Shown: piece by piece, positions 17,421-26,194 of the stretch
Layout: each line of letters opens with the position of its first letter
How positions within the stretch are numbered: the stretch's first letter is position 1
Assembly (NCBI RefSeq): GCF_003315035.1
Contig: NZ_QNRE01000002.1
Span: forward strand, 124,001-188,000
Source: Nocardia puris
Lineage (GTDB): Bacteria > Actinomycetota > Actinomycetes > Mycobacteriales > Mycobacteriaceae
DNA: 64,000 bases
Reading direction: 5' to 3'
Notes under the pieces: generated by a model
Database searches by the model: none
Seen by the model: the letters and a program-made list of their open reading frames with translations, nothing else
What the model was told of the DNA's origin: nothing
Program-made: the position numbers and the translations under genes

Positions 17421-18583
17421 ACCATCCGGTCTTCGACGGCGAGCCCGAATTCGCCCCGCCCGTACATCGCCAGCGCGCGCTCCACGTCGTTGATGACGTG
17501 CACGCTGCCCGCGTGCGCGTCGCGCCAGTGCCGTTCGATCGGGTTCGGCGTGCGGATGCTGTGCCCGCCGGAGTTGTCGAACAGCAGCTCGATCGCGGCG
17601 ATGGCGCGCTCGGTGCCGCGCACCTGGTCGCGGCGGGTGCGCAGGCGCACTTCGTCCGGAATCGGCTCGCCCGCTTCGGCATAGCGCAACTGCTCGGTGA
17701 TATTGCGTTCCATTTGCAGGATCGCGGCGTCGATCTCGGAGGCGGCGCGCGCGACCCGCACGTGCGCGAACGCATCCTCGGCCACCTTCTGCCCGCCGTA
17801 GGACAAACGGACCCGTTCGCGCATCCGCTCGATGTGCGCCCGGTAGGCGCCCTGCGCGGCGCCGATGATGGGCGCGGTGATGGTGTTGGAGAACACCCCG
17901 GCGAACGGAATCCGGTACAGCGCAGCGGGATTGGCCTCCTGGCCCGGCCCGCGCAACTGCGACTGCTCGGTGGCGCTGTAGGCGCGGTGGTGCGGCACGA
18001 ACGCGCGCTCGATGACGATGTCGTTGCTGCCGGTGCCGGACAGGCCGACCACGTGCCACACGTCGTCGATCGCGTAGTCCGCGCGCGGCACCAGGATCGT
18101 GAGATAGTCGCTGGGCGTGCCGTTCTCGTCGGGCGCGAGCGCGCCGAGGAACGCCCAGCGCGCGTGATCGCAGCCGGAGGAGAAGCTCCAGCGCCCGGTC
18201 ACCTCGTAGCCGCCCTCGACCGGGGTGAGCGTGCCGGTGGGCGCGTACGACGAGGAGATGAGGGTGTCGGGGTCCTCGCCCCACACGTCCTCCTGCGCGC
18301 GCAGCGGGAACAGCGCCAGCTGCCACGGATGCACGCCGAGCACCGACGACACCCACCCGGTGGACGGGCACGCCGCCGCGATCGCCCGGATCACCTCGTA
18401 GAACGCGACCGGCGAGGACTCGTCACCGCCGAAGCGCGACGGTTGCAGCATGCGGAACACGCCGGCCTCGGTGAGCTCGGCGATGCTCGCGGCGGGCACC
18501 CGCCGGTCCCGGTCGGTACCGGCGGCGCGGTCCCGCAGCGCGGGCGACAGGTCTTCGACCCGGTCGAGCACCTTGTTGGTCAT
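17417..18583 (-). CDS. HsaA-like flavin-dependent monooxygenase (acyl-CoA dehydrogenase fold)
   Basis: A 388-residue class D flavin monooxygenase with the acyl-CoA dehydrogenase fold. AACPSTGWVSSVLGVHPWQL, GYEVTGRWSFSSGCDHARWA and the C-terminal NPIERHWRDAHAGSVH are typical of the HsaA/HpaH oxygenase family, and the length equals HsaA (about 394). These enzymes hydroxylate a phenol ortho to its hydroxyl, using FADH2 or FMNH2 from a separate reductase. An HsaB-like reductase exists in the window at 48617 rather than next door. It is coupled to the hydrolase gene downstream; a truncated FAD dehydrogenase gene precedes it. Confidence 0.85.
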   Translation of the reverse strand: MTNKVLDRVEDLSPALRDRAAGTDRDRRVPAASIAELTEAGVFRMLQPSRFGGDESSPVAFYEVIRAIAAACPSTGWVSSVLGVHPWQLALFPLRAQEDVWGEDPDTLISSSYAPTGTLTPVEGGYEVTGRWSFSSGCDHARWAFLGALAPDENGTPSDYLTILVPRADYAIDDVWHVVGLSGTGSNDIVIERAFVPHHRAYSATEQSQLRGPGQEANPAALYRIPFAGVFSNTITAPIIGAAQGAYRAHIERMRERVRLSYGGQKVAEDAFAHVRVARAASEIDAAILQMERNITEQLRYAEAGEPIPDEVRLRTRRDQVRGTERAIAAIELLFDNSGGHSIRTPNPIERHWRDAHAGSVHVINDVERALAMYGRGEFGLAVEDRMV

Positions 18584-18614
18584 GTGGGTGTCCTCCTGTG
18601 TATCGGATGGCGGG

Positions 18615-19110
18615 TCAGGCGGTGCGAGCGGCGGCGCGTCCCGCGCGCCTGCCGAAGTAGGTGCCCTCGCCCAGCGAGGTGCCGCTGATGTAGCCCTCGC
18701 CGTGCAGGCCGCCGAGGGTGAACACCGAGGCCCCGGTGCCGCGCCGGTCGCCCGATTCTGCGGGCGGGCGCATCCCGGTGCGCACGTCGATCGCGGCCAG
18801 CGGATCTCGCAGGGGACGCAGCCGGCGGGCGGCCTTGTGGAAGTCCGGATCCTCGGCGCGCGAGGCGAATTCGTTGTAGCGGGTGAGGGTGGCGGCGAGC
18901 GCGCCCGGGGGAGTGCCGATCAACCGTTCCAGTTCCTCGGCGGTCTCCGCGACGTGGGTGGGGCGCACACCCCAGCGCTGCTGTTCGGGGACTTCCTCGA
19001 ACGCCTGCTCGTCCACCACGACCCATACGTTCATGTCGCGCTGGAACGGGCGGCGGTCTCGGGGGAGTCCCGCCGGCAGGAGGTGCCCTCGGTCCGTTCG
19101 CTCATGCCGT
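18615..19110 (-). pseudogene. C-terminal fragment of an FAD-binding (KstD/fumarate reductase-like) dehydrogenase
   Basis: About 165 residues remain in one frame. The block LPAGLPRDRRPFQRDMNVWV precedes VVDEQAFEEVP, and the end GEGYISGTSLGEGTYFGRRAG is the C-terminal FAD-contact motif of 3-ketosteroid-dehydrogenase-like flavoproteins. The N-terminal FAD domain is missing, and the middle segment that normally carries the GLYAAG motif is replaced by RTGMRPPAESGDRRGTG. A start at ATG 19034 would give a 139-residue protein that cannot bind FAD properly. It is the same kind of erosion seen at 1-2170 and 44701-45171. Confidence 0.65.
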
Positions 19111-19266
19111 CAGCGTGGTGGCCGGCGTGCCTCACGGATACCGGTGGTCCCGGTGGTCGATCGATGCCTCCCGGTGAGTGGGACTGCGGCGGTTGCGCGG
19201 GCGCGCCGCTGGGAATGGTGTGTGAACGGCGTCACGTTCGCGCCCGGGTAGTGAGGAGAGATGTCG

Positions 19267-21693
19267 ATGCGGGTTCTGATCACCGGAATCACCGAGCCGG
19301 GCGGTCCCGCGCCCGCGCGCATGCTGCTGGCCGCCGGCCACCGGGTGATCGGCCTCGACCGCCGGTGGCACCGGCACGTCGATCCGCGCGTCGAGTTCGT
19401 CGCGGGTGACCCCACCGACCGGGCGGTGTGCACGCGCGCGGCGGCCGGTTGCGACGCCGTCCTGCACCTCGCGGGTCCCGATGTGTCCGCTATCGGCGTG
19501 GCGGCGCGGGAAGCCGGTGCGCACCTGATCGTTCCGGTGGTGGCGGGCGCGCGGTGGTCCGGCATCGCGGAATCCGCGGTGGCGCAAGCCGTCCGGAGCT
19601 GCGGTGCGGATGTCCTGCTGATCCGCACGGCGCCGGTCGTCGGTCGCCGGGTGGGTCACCAGACGCGGCGGGCGCTGGAGCCGATCCTGGGCGCGGGGTC
19701 GCCGACCGCCGAGTTCCAGCTGCTGCACGCCGACGATCTGGACCGGTTCCTGGTGGCGGCGGTGACCGCACCCCGCGTGGGGGAGGTCGAGCTGGCCGCG
19801 CCCGGTGTGATCACGAAGGGCCAGCTGCGGATTCTGTTGCGCGGGGCCGGTGTTCGCTATTCGGCGTGGGCGCCGGGGTGGTCGGGAACCAGGCCGGTGC
19901 TGGATCCGGCTGCCGCGCGGGAGGAATGGGGTTTCCGCTGCGGATGGAACGCGGGGGAGGCGGCGGCTGATCTGGTGCGCGGTCTGGTCGGCCGTGCCCC
20001 GGCCGGCGGGGCGTTCCGAACGCGGCGCGGTGCGATCCCGTTGCCCGCGCACGTGATTCCCGCCCGCGCGGCCACCTCGGACGGGCACCAGCTGGTCGAC
20101 GTCGCGCCCGAGAGGCTGGAGGGCGAGTTCGACGATCGCGTCGACCCGCGCTACCCGGTGCACACCGCCACCAACACCTCCGAGGCGCTGCCCGGCCCGA
20201 TGACCCCGCTCACCATCGACCTGCACGCCGGCGCCATCCGGCTCGCCAACGAGGCCATGGGCACCATGATCGCCCTGGACGGTATCGCGTTGGAACACTG
20301 GACGAGTCGCGTCACCACCGTGCTCGGGCACCACATCTACATCAACGCCTCGATCGGCGTCCTCGCCGCCGAGAACATGCCCGGCTGGGACGAGGAGAGC
20401 ATCCGCCGCGACGCCTACGGGAACATTCCCGCCGAGATCGCCCTGCAACCGCACGGGAAACCGCCGATGCCCACGGGCCTGGCCGGCACGGCGGCGACCT
20501 GGCGCGCGACCGCCCGGGTGCTGGCCACGGCCCGGCGCTACGCCGCGACGGCCGAGGCGATCAACGCCGCCGCGCGCGCCGAAGCGCTGCCGTCCGAGCG
20601 GATCGCGGCCCTCACCGACGAACAACTGCACGTGCGGGCGCTGCTCTGGCGCGACCGGCTGCACCAGGCGTGGCAGGCGGCCTCGATCGGCGTCATGATG
20701 ACCGGCGCCGCCACCGCCGTGCACGCGCGCGGCAAGGACGCGGGCGAGGTGCCGATCGACCTGAGCCGCCTCGAATCGGCGAAACCCATGCTGGCGGTGG
20801 AACGCCTGGCGGCGCTGTGCCGGGCCGACAGCGCGCTCTACGACCGGGCGCGCGAGGGCGACGTGGACGGCGCGCGGGCCGCGTCACCGGCGTTCGCGGC
20901 CGCGCTGGACGCGGAGCTGGCCACGGTCGGGCACCGCGGGCCCGGCGAATGCGAACTGAGCAATCCGACCTTCGGCGACCGGCCCGCTCTGCTGGTCACG
21001 GCCGCCGCGCGGGCCGCGCAACTGCCCGCACCGCAGCGCCCGCCGGCCGAGCCCGCGACCAGCCGCACGGCGCGGATGGCGGCCGGGGCGACCGTGGCGC
21101 GGGAGCGGGCGCGCGACGCCGTCGTCCGGATCACCCACTGCCTGCGCGGGGCGGTGCGCGAGCGCGGCGAGCGCCTGGTGCGCGCCACGGTGCTGCCCGA
21201 CGCCACCGACGTGCACTACCTGACTCTGGACGAAATCTTCGTTCCCCCAGCGGATGTGGCCGAGCGGGCGCGCCGCCGCCGCGCGGAGCGCGAACGGCTG
21301 CGGGCGATCCGGATGCCGGACGTGATCACCGGGCGGTGGGAGCCGGTGCCCGCGGCGGGTGCGCTGGACGCCGGCGAGAGCCTCGGCGGGATCGGCGTGT
21401 CCGCGGGCGTGGTGGAGGGCACGGTGAAACTCGTGCTCTCCCTGGACGACGACATCGAACCGGGCGACGTTCTGGTCGCGTCGGTCACCGACACCGGCCA
21501 CACCGCCATGTTCGCCTACGCCGCCGCCGTGGTCACCGATATCGGCGGGTCGGCCTCGCACGCGGCCATCGTCGCCCGCGAGTTCGGCATCCCGTGCGTG
21601 GTCGACACCAAGACCGCCAGCGCCCGGCTGCGCGACGGGCAGAAGGTGCGCGTCGACGGCGCCGCGGGCACGGTGACCCTGCTCTCGGACTGA
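19267..21693 (+). CDS. Epimerase / rifampicin-phosphotransferase-like / swivelling-His domain fusion (Rv2047c-like)
   Basis: An 808-residue multidomain protein. Residues 1-245 form a Rossmann NAD-dependent epimerase-like domain (LITGITEPGGPAPARMLLAAG). About 255-690 resembles the substrate-binding domain of rifampicin phosphotransferases, with TATNTSEALPGPMTP near 301-314. The C-terminus is a PEP-utilising mobile domain with TDIGGSASHAAIVAREFG and the phospho-acceptor histidine at about 765. No ATP-grasp domain is present, so it cannot make its own phosphohistidine in the usual way. ATG 19267 is preferred because AGGAG stands eight bases upstream; ATG 19261 is only two bases from it. A similar architecture occurs in M. 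tuberculosis Rv2047c as I recall. Confidence 0.85.
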   Translation: MRVLITGITEPGGPAPARMLLAAGHRVIGLDRRWHRHVDPRVEFVAGDPTDRAVCTRAAAGCDAVLHLAGPDVSAIGVAAREAGAHLIVPVVAGARWSGIAESAVAQAVRSCGADVLLIRTAPVVGRRVGHQTRRALEPILGAGSPTAEFQLLHADDLDRFLVAAVTAPRVGEVELAAPGVITKGQLRILLRGAGVRYSAWAPGWSGTRPVLDPAAAREEWGFRCGWNAGEAAADLVRGLVGRAPAGGAFRTRRGAIPLPAHVIPARAATSDGHQLVDVAPERLEGEFDDRVDPRYPVHTATNTSEALPGPMTPLTIDLHAGAIRLANEAMGTMIALDGIALEHWTSRVTTVLGHHIYINASIGVLAAENMPGWDEESIRRDAYGNIPAEIALQPHGKPPMPTGLAGTAATWRATARVLATARRYAATAEAINAAARAEALPSERIAALTDEQLHVRALLWRDRLHQAWQAASIGVMMTGAATAVHARGKDAGEVPIDLSRLESAKPMLAVERLAALCRADSALYDRAREGDVDGARAASPAFAAALDAELATVGHRGPGECELSNPTFGDRPALLVTAAARAAQLPAPQRPPAEPATSRTARMAAGATVARERARDAVVRITHCLRGAVRERGERLVRATVLPDATDVHYLTLDEIFVPPADVAERARRRRAERERLRAIRMPDVITGRWEPVPAAGALDAGESLGGIGVSAGVVEGTVKLVLSLDDDIEPGDVLVASVTDTGHTAMFAYAAAVVTDIGGSASHAAIVAREFGIPCVVDTKTASARLRDGQKVRVDGAAGTVTLLSD

Positions 21694-21756
21694 GCGCGGC
21701 TCCGCGGATCCGAGGGTGGTGGCGGGTTTCGGTCGCCGACGGGTGATACTGGCTCG

Positions 21757-22167
21757 ATGGGTGATGTGCCGAACGACGGGGGCGAACCGGGGGCGGCGCC
21801 GCGCGGGCCGTGGCTGGAGCTCGCCCGCGGGCGGGAGGTGATCACGGCCCGGCGCCTGCCCGACGGCATGTACCAGGTGGAGCACCGCCGGTGCGAGGGC
21901 GACCGACTCGAGTTCTACACGACCGACCACTGCCTGGTGCGCGACGTGCTGTGCGGCTGGCTGGACGACGCCGAGGGGTGGCGCGCGGGCGTGGTCTGGG
22001 CGCCGGTGGATCCGGACATCGCCGAACTGGAGCGAATGCGGGGCGAACTGTCCGGGATGCTGGGCGGGCTGTCGCTGCTGGACGATCTCGGCGCGAGCAT
22101 GGATCAGGCGCTGGCGCGCGCCGATGATCTCCTCGCCGGATTCGACGAGGATCCGTTGGCGCGGTGA
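21757..22167 (+). CDS. Conserved-looking hypothetical protein, 136 residues
   Basis: I do not recognise this family. It is an acidic small protein with a first half of probable beta strands (LELARGREVITARRLPDG, MYQVEHRRCEGDRLEFYTTD) and a helical second half rich in Leu and Asp (ELERMRGELSGMLGGLSLLD). There is no signal peptide or membrane segment. Coding is supported by strong third-position GC bias and by its fit between two genes, 63 bases after the fusion gene on the same strand. It is convergent with the thioredoxin gene. Confidence 0.65.
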   Translation: MGDVPNDGGEPGAAPRGPWLELARGREVITARRLPDGMYQVEHRRCEGDRLEFYTTDHCLVRDVLCGWLDDAEGWRAGVVWAPVDPDIAELERMRGELSGMLGGLSLLDDLGASMDQALARADDLLAGFDEDPLAR

Positions 22168-22186
22168 GGATTCCGGTGCGGACGGA

Positions 22187-22642
22187 TCAGAGACCCGGCC
22201 AGCCGTAGCGGGCCGGGCCGTGCGCCGGTCCGGCCGTGCGCGGCGGCGCCGAGGGGGCGGCGGGCTGCCCCTGCGCCTCGGCCTGCAACAGCCCGGTCAT
22301 CTGCCTGCGCACCTCGTCCATGTCCAGCCAGCGCACCTGCTGGACCACCTCCTCGAGATCCGCCGCGGGCAGGAAGCCGGCCTGGTTGAACACCAGCAGG
22401 CCCTCGCGGAACGCCATGAGCGTCGGGAACCGGTCCACCTGCGCGCTCGCGGTGAGGGCGGTCTCGGCCTCGGTGTCGACCTTGCCGTGCACGATCTCCG
22501 GATGCAGTTCCGAGGACGCCTCGTACACCGGCGCGAAATGACGGCACGGGCCGCACCAGCCCGCCCACCAGTCGACCAGCACGATGTGGTTCGCACTCAC
22601 GACCTGCTGAAAGTTCTGCTGTGTCAGGGTCACTGTCGCCAT
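22187..22642 (-). CDS. Thioredoxin family protein
   Basis: A 151-residue thioredoxin with the active site WAGWCGPCR (cysteines 30 and 33) and the cis-proline loop RFPTLMAFR. It lacks an export signal, so it should act in the cytoplasm as a dithiol reductant. Residues beyond about 110 form an extension rich in Gln, Pro and Ala (EAQGQPAAPSAPPRTAGPAH) not needed for the fold. It reads towards the PtpB-like and PPDK-like genes' shared strand but is separated by 71 bases. Confidence 0.93.
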   Translation of the reverse strand: MATVTLTQQNFQQVVSANHIVLVDWWAGWCGPCRHFAPVYEASSELHPEIVHGKVDTEAETALTASAQVDRFPTLMAFREGLLVFNQAGFLPAADLEEVVQQVRWLDMDEVRRQMTGLLQAEAQGQPAAPSAPPRTAGPAHGPARYGWPGL

Positions 22643-22713
22643 CGGCGCCCTCCTCACGATTCGCCTCCAGCATCCTGACACGCCGGAGGGCTCCCGGCGA
22701 AGCGCGGGGTGCG

Positions 22714-23475
22714 TCAGCCGTGCACCAGGACGCGGCGCAGCGCGGTCAGCTCGGTCCCGGTGAGTCCGTGGGCGCGCAGCCACCCCGCCGCACCGCCGTG
22801 CTCGGCGCGCAATTCGGCGAGGAATCGGAGCATCACGGCGGGGTCGACGGCGAGGATGCCGGTGCGGACCGGCGGCAGGCCGCGGTAGGAGGGGAGCGCG
22901 TCGAGCCGGGCGCGCACGCGCGGCATCCGCTCGCCGGACAGCGCGTAGTCCGCCGCGATCGCCTCGGCGGGCACACCGACGGCGTCCAACAGGACGGCCG
23001 CCAGCACGCCGGTCCGGTCTTTGCCCGCCGCACAGTGGAAGACGAGCGCCGGCGTCTCCGGCGCGATGATCAGGCGCACCGCCGCGAGCACGGAATCGAC
23101 ACTGCCGGAGAGGAGTTCGCGATAGAGGGCGGCCAGGTCGTAGTGCACCCCGTCCGGGACGAGGTCGGTGGGTGTGGCGGTGACGCGTGCGGCCTTGCGC
23201 ACCGGCAGGTTCACCAGCCGGACCGAGGTGGTGGTGAGCAGTCCGTAGCCCTCGCGCTCGACCTCGTCGGGATTGCGCAGATCGAGCAGGGTGCGCAATC
23301 CGATCTCGCCGACCAGCCGGTCCAGGTCCGCGGCGGTGAGGTGCTGCGGGGTGCTGGCGCGGTAGACCGTGCCGAAGCGCGTGGTGGCGCCGCCGTGGAC
23401 GGGGAGACCGCCGAGGTCGCGCACATTGTCGATCTCGGCGAATTCGAGCCAGCGGCTTGCGGTGTGGGTCGTCAT
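22714..23475 (-). CDS. Tyrosine/phosphoinositide phosphatase, PtpB-like
   Basis: A 253-residue protein phosphatase. The signature loop HCAAGKDRTG (147-156) contains the nucleophilic cysteine 148 and arginine 154, and NVRDLGGLPVHGG plus GTVYRASTPQHLT near the start are typical of the Y_phosphatase3 (PtpB/IphP) family. It dephosphorylates Tyr/Ser or inositol lipids; in mycobacteria PtpB is secreted. It lies eight bases downstream of the PPDK-like gene on the same strand, so the two are probably one transcript. Confidence 0.92.
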   Translation of the reverse strand: MTTHTASRWLEFAEIDNVRDLGGLPVHGGATTRFGTVYRASTPQHLTAADLDRLVGEIGLRTLLDLRNPDEVEREGYGLLTTTSVRLVNLPVRKAARVTATPTDLVPDGVHYDLAALYRELLSGSVDSVLAAVRLIIAPETPALVFHCAAGKDRTGVLAAVLLDAVGVPAEAIAADYALSGERMPRVRARLDALPSYRGLPPVRTGILAVDPAVMLRFLAELRAEHGGAAGWLRAHGLTGTELTALRRVLVHG

Positions 23476-23482
23476 GGCCGGA

Positions 23483-25624
23483 TCAGTGGGCTCGGCCTGC
23501 GGCGGCCTCGGCGGCGCGATCCAGCCCGCACAGGCCGATGAGGTCTTCGTGCAGTTCGAACCAGACGGTGTGATAGCTGTCGGTGATCGGCCGGGCCACC
23601 CACGTGTGGTCGCCCGCCTCGATGCGGGCGACGGCGTGGTCGAGGCGCCCGGCGTAGCGGGCCAGGCGCGGGGCCAGCGCGCCGAGCCGCCGGACCAGCG
23701 GGGCGATCCGGTGGTGGACGGCGGTGAGGCGGGCCAGGACGGCGGCGTCGTAGGCGGCGTCGGTGTGATCGTTCACGGTGGCGGCGTCCTTCATCTGCCA
23801 GGCGGTGATGATCTCCTTGAGTTCGGCGTTGGCGGCGCAGAATTCGTCGTAGGCCGCGGTGAGGGCGTCGCGGTCGACGGTGTCGCGTTCGCGAATCAAG
23901 AGGTCGGCGAGGATGTTCCGGCCGTGCGGGGTGAGGCGCAGCGCCGTCGGCGTGCCCGCGCAGCGGCCGTCGTCGAGGAAAGCGGCGCAGCGGGTGGCGA
24001 CATCGGCGTGGTCGGCGGCGAGGCTGTCGGCGAGCGCGGTGGTGCCCACCCGGCCCTTGATGCCGATGAGGCGGAGCACCGCGAGGTCGGTGACGGGCCC
24101 GGCCGCGTGTCCATTGGTTGCAGTGGAAATCATTGTGGCAGAACCGGAATTGGGTGCTTCGAGGGCGTCCGCCAGCCGGTCGGGGTCCACTCCCGCCCAT
24201 CGCGCGAGGATGTCGATGTCGTCCAGAACGTCGCGCGCGACGGGCTTTCCGGCGATCTCACCCGCCCACACCGCGCCCGCGCCGCCGTCCACGGTCACCA
24301 GGCGGCCCGCCAGGGCCACGACCGTGCCGGTGCCGCAGCCGACCACACACGGGCGGCCGAGTTCGCGGCTCACCAGCGCGGCGTGCGAGGTGGCGCCACC
24401 CAGTTCGGTCACCACCGCGCGGGCGGCGATCATGCCGTGCAGGTCGTCGGGGCTGGTGGTGGGCCGCGCGAGGATTACGGGTTCGCCTGCGGCGGCGCGT
24501 CTTTCGGCCTCGTCGGAGTCCGTGACCACCACGCCGGTCGCCAGGCCCGGACAGGCCGCCTCGCCGCGCGCGATCGGCGGTGTGGTCGTCTCGCCCGTTG
24601 CCGGGCGCAACACCGCGCGCACGTGGTCGGCCTCCACGCGCCGCAGCGCGGTCGGCGCGTCGATGAGCCCTTCGCTCACCATCGCCACGGCGGTGCGCAC
24701 GGCGGCGCGAGCCGAGCGCTTCGCCGGGCGGGCCTGGAGCAGCCACAGGGCGCCGGACTCCACGGTGAACTCGATGTCCTGCATGTCGCGGCCGTCGCGT
24801 TCGAGTGTGTCGGCGGCGGCGAGCAGGCGTGCGTGCACGTCGGGCAGGGCGGCGGCGAGGTCGTCCAGCGGGCGCGGGGTGATCCGGCCGGAGACGACGT
24901 CCTCGCCCTGGCCGCCGGGCAGCCACTCGCCGAATACGCGGCGCACGCCCGTGTTCGGGTCGCGGCTGAACAGCACGCCGGTGCCGGAGCGGGTGTCGAG
25001 ATTGCCGAACACCATGGCCTGCACCGTGACCGCCGTGCCGAGATCGTCGGCGATGCCCTTGGCGCGGCGATAGGTGCGGGCGCGCGGGGAATCCCAGGAA
25101 CGGAACACCGCCGCGATCGCGGCCCGCAACTGCTCCCACGGGTCGGCGGGGACGGGACCCGCCGGATCGCCCAGCACGATCTCGCGGAACTGCGCCAGGA
25201 AGCGGCGGTGGGTGTCGGCGGCGTACCGGGGGTCGCGGGTCTCGGCGGCCAGCACCCGCTCGGCGCCGTCGTTCACGCCCAGATTGAGGACCGTGTCCAT
25301 CATGCCGGGCATGCTCACCGCCGCGCCGGACCGCACCGACACCAGCAGCGGACGGTGCGCGTCGCCGAACCGGCGCCCGGTGCCGCGCTCCAACGCGGCG
25401 ATCCCCTCGCGCACGCCAGCCCAGATATGTTCTCCCACAACGCCAGTCGCGCGGAAGTCCGCCCAGCCGGCCGTGGTGACGACGAACGCGGGCGGAACCG
25501 GCAGCCCGAGGGCGCGCATCCGATCGACGCTGTGCGCCTTACCGCCGATGCTGTCGCGTCCCAGCGCGCACGCGCCGTCCAGCTCGGCAACGGGCGGTGC
25601 GGGGCGCTGCACTCCGGTCGTCAT
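23483..25624 (-). CDS. ppdK: Pyruvate phosphate dikinase-like protein lacking the PEP-binding barrel
   Basis: A 713-residue protein. Residues 1-330 are the PPDK ATP-grasp domain (GRDSIGGKAHSVDRMRALGL, SVRSGAAVSMPGMMDTVLNLG, DIEFTVESGALWLLQARPAK). Residues 355-465 are the swivelling domain with TELGGATSHAALVSRELG and catalytic histidine 414. The PEP/pyruvate TIM barrel of ordinary PPDK (about 870 residues) is absent. Instead residues 470-713 form a winged-helix-like then helical region (LRLIGIKGRVGTTALADSLA; DDAAYDAAVLARLTAVHHRI-like). M. tuberculosis PpdK (Rv1127c) also lacks the barrel. The ATG at 25624 follows GGAG closely. It may transfer phosphate from ATP to an unknown acceptor. Confidence 0.85.
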   Translation of the reverse strand: MTTGVQRPAPPVAELDGACALGRDSIGGKAHSVDRMRALGLPVPPAFVVTTAGWADFRATGVVGEHIWAGVREGIAALERGTGRRFGDAHRPLLVSVRSGAAVSMPGMMDTVLNLGVNDGAERVLAAETRDPRYAADTHRRFLAQFREIVLGDPAGPVPADPWEQLRAAIAAVFRSWDSPRARTYRRAKGIADDLGTAVTVQAMVFGNLDTRSGTGVLFSRDPNTGVRRVFGEWLPGGQGEDVVSGRITPRPLDDLAAALPDVHARLLAAADTLERDGRDMQDIEFTVESGALWLLQARPAKRSARAAVRTAVAMVSEGLIDAPTALRRVEADHVRAVLRPATGETTTPPIARGEAACPGLATGVVVTDSDEAERRAAAGEPVILARPTTSPDDLHGMIAARAVVTELGGATSHAALVSRELGRPCVVGCGTGTVVALAGRLVTVDGGAGAVWAGEIAGKPVARDVLDDIDILARWAGVDPDRLADALEAPNSGSATMISTATNGHAAGPVTDLAVLRLIGIKGRVGTTALADSLAADHADVATRCAAFLDDGRCAGTPTALRLTPHGRNILADLLIRERDTVDRDALTAAYDEFCAANAELKEIITAWQMKDAATVNDHTDAAYDAAVLARLTAVHHRIAPLVRRLGALAPRLARYAGRLDHAVARIEAGDHTWVARPITDSYHTVWFELHEDLIGLCGLDRAAEAAAGRAH

Positions 25625-26194
25625 GGCACTCCTTCGGATTCACGATGCGCGACACGCCGCCGCACTCCGGCGGGCGTGGGTCACGAGCGCCGCGCGGGCC
25701 GGGGCATCCGGGCACCGAGACGCGGCCTCGGCATAGTTCCACCCTGCCGGGGTGGTGCGGGATGGAGTACCGGTCGTCCCGGTCAGCAGGATGTTGGGGC
25801 ATGGCGACCGGTTGGGGCCGCGTGGTGGTCGAGCAGGCAGCGCGGTGTGGCTGGTTGGGCGTCGTGTTGTGGTCGGGCGGAGGCAGGGCGGGCGGGCAAC
25901 CGCGGCCGCGTGTGGGTGCTGCGAGGTCGGCGAACCCGACCAGTTCGCCGAGGTGATCCGGGTATTCGCGGCAGAACGGCCAGGTGGGCGGCGTGGTGGC
26001 CGAGTGGGCGGCATAGTGCTGGCGGGTGGGCGCTGTGGTGACTGGGTGGGCAGCAAGGTGGTCGGGTGGGCGGTGCAGGTGTGGCTGGTTGGGCGTGGCG
26101 GTGGGTGAGCGGCAAGCTGGGCGGCAGCTGGGTCCTTCGCGGTGTCGGGCGCTCGAGTCCGTCGTGCGAGGGGCCGCCGCGCGGCGCGGGCGGT
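25625..26194. other. Gene-free, G/T-skewed tract with imperfect repeats
   Basis: No convincing gene lies between ppdK and marR. The plus strand is rich in TGGGCGG, GTGGTCGGG and similar words, and the 19-mer GGTGTGGCTGGTTGGGCGT occurs twice (25844-25862 and 26078-26096). The open frames here are side-effects of the skew. The section nearest ppdK should hold its promoter. Confidence 0.6.

Noticed and set aside
23369-26041. Very long plus-strand open frame (about 890 codons) opposite ppdK
   Set aside because: It mirrors the third-position GC of the well-supported ppdK and phosphatase genes, contains no domain, and is low-complexity in Arg, Gly and Ala. It is a typical antisense artefact of high-GC DNA.
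25844-26096. Repeated 19-mer as evidence of an insertion sequence or CRISPR
   Set aside because: Only two copies, no transposase, no terminal inverted repeats and no regular spacing; better seen as skewed low-complexity DNA.
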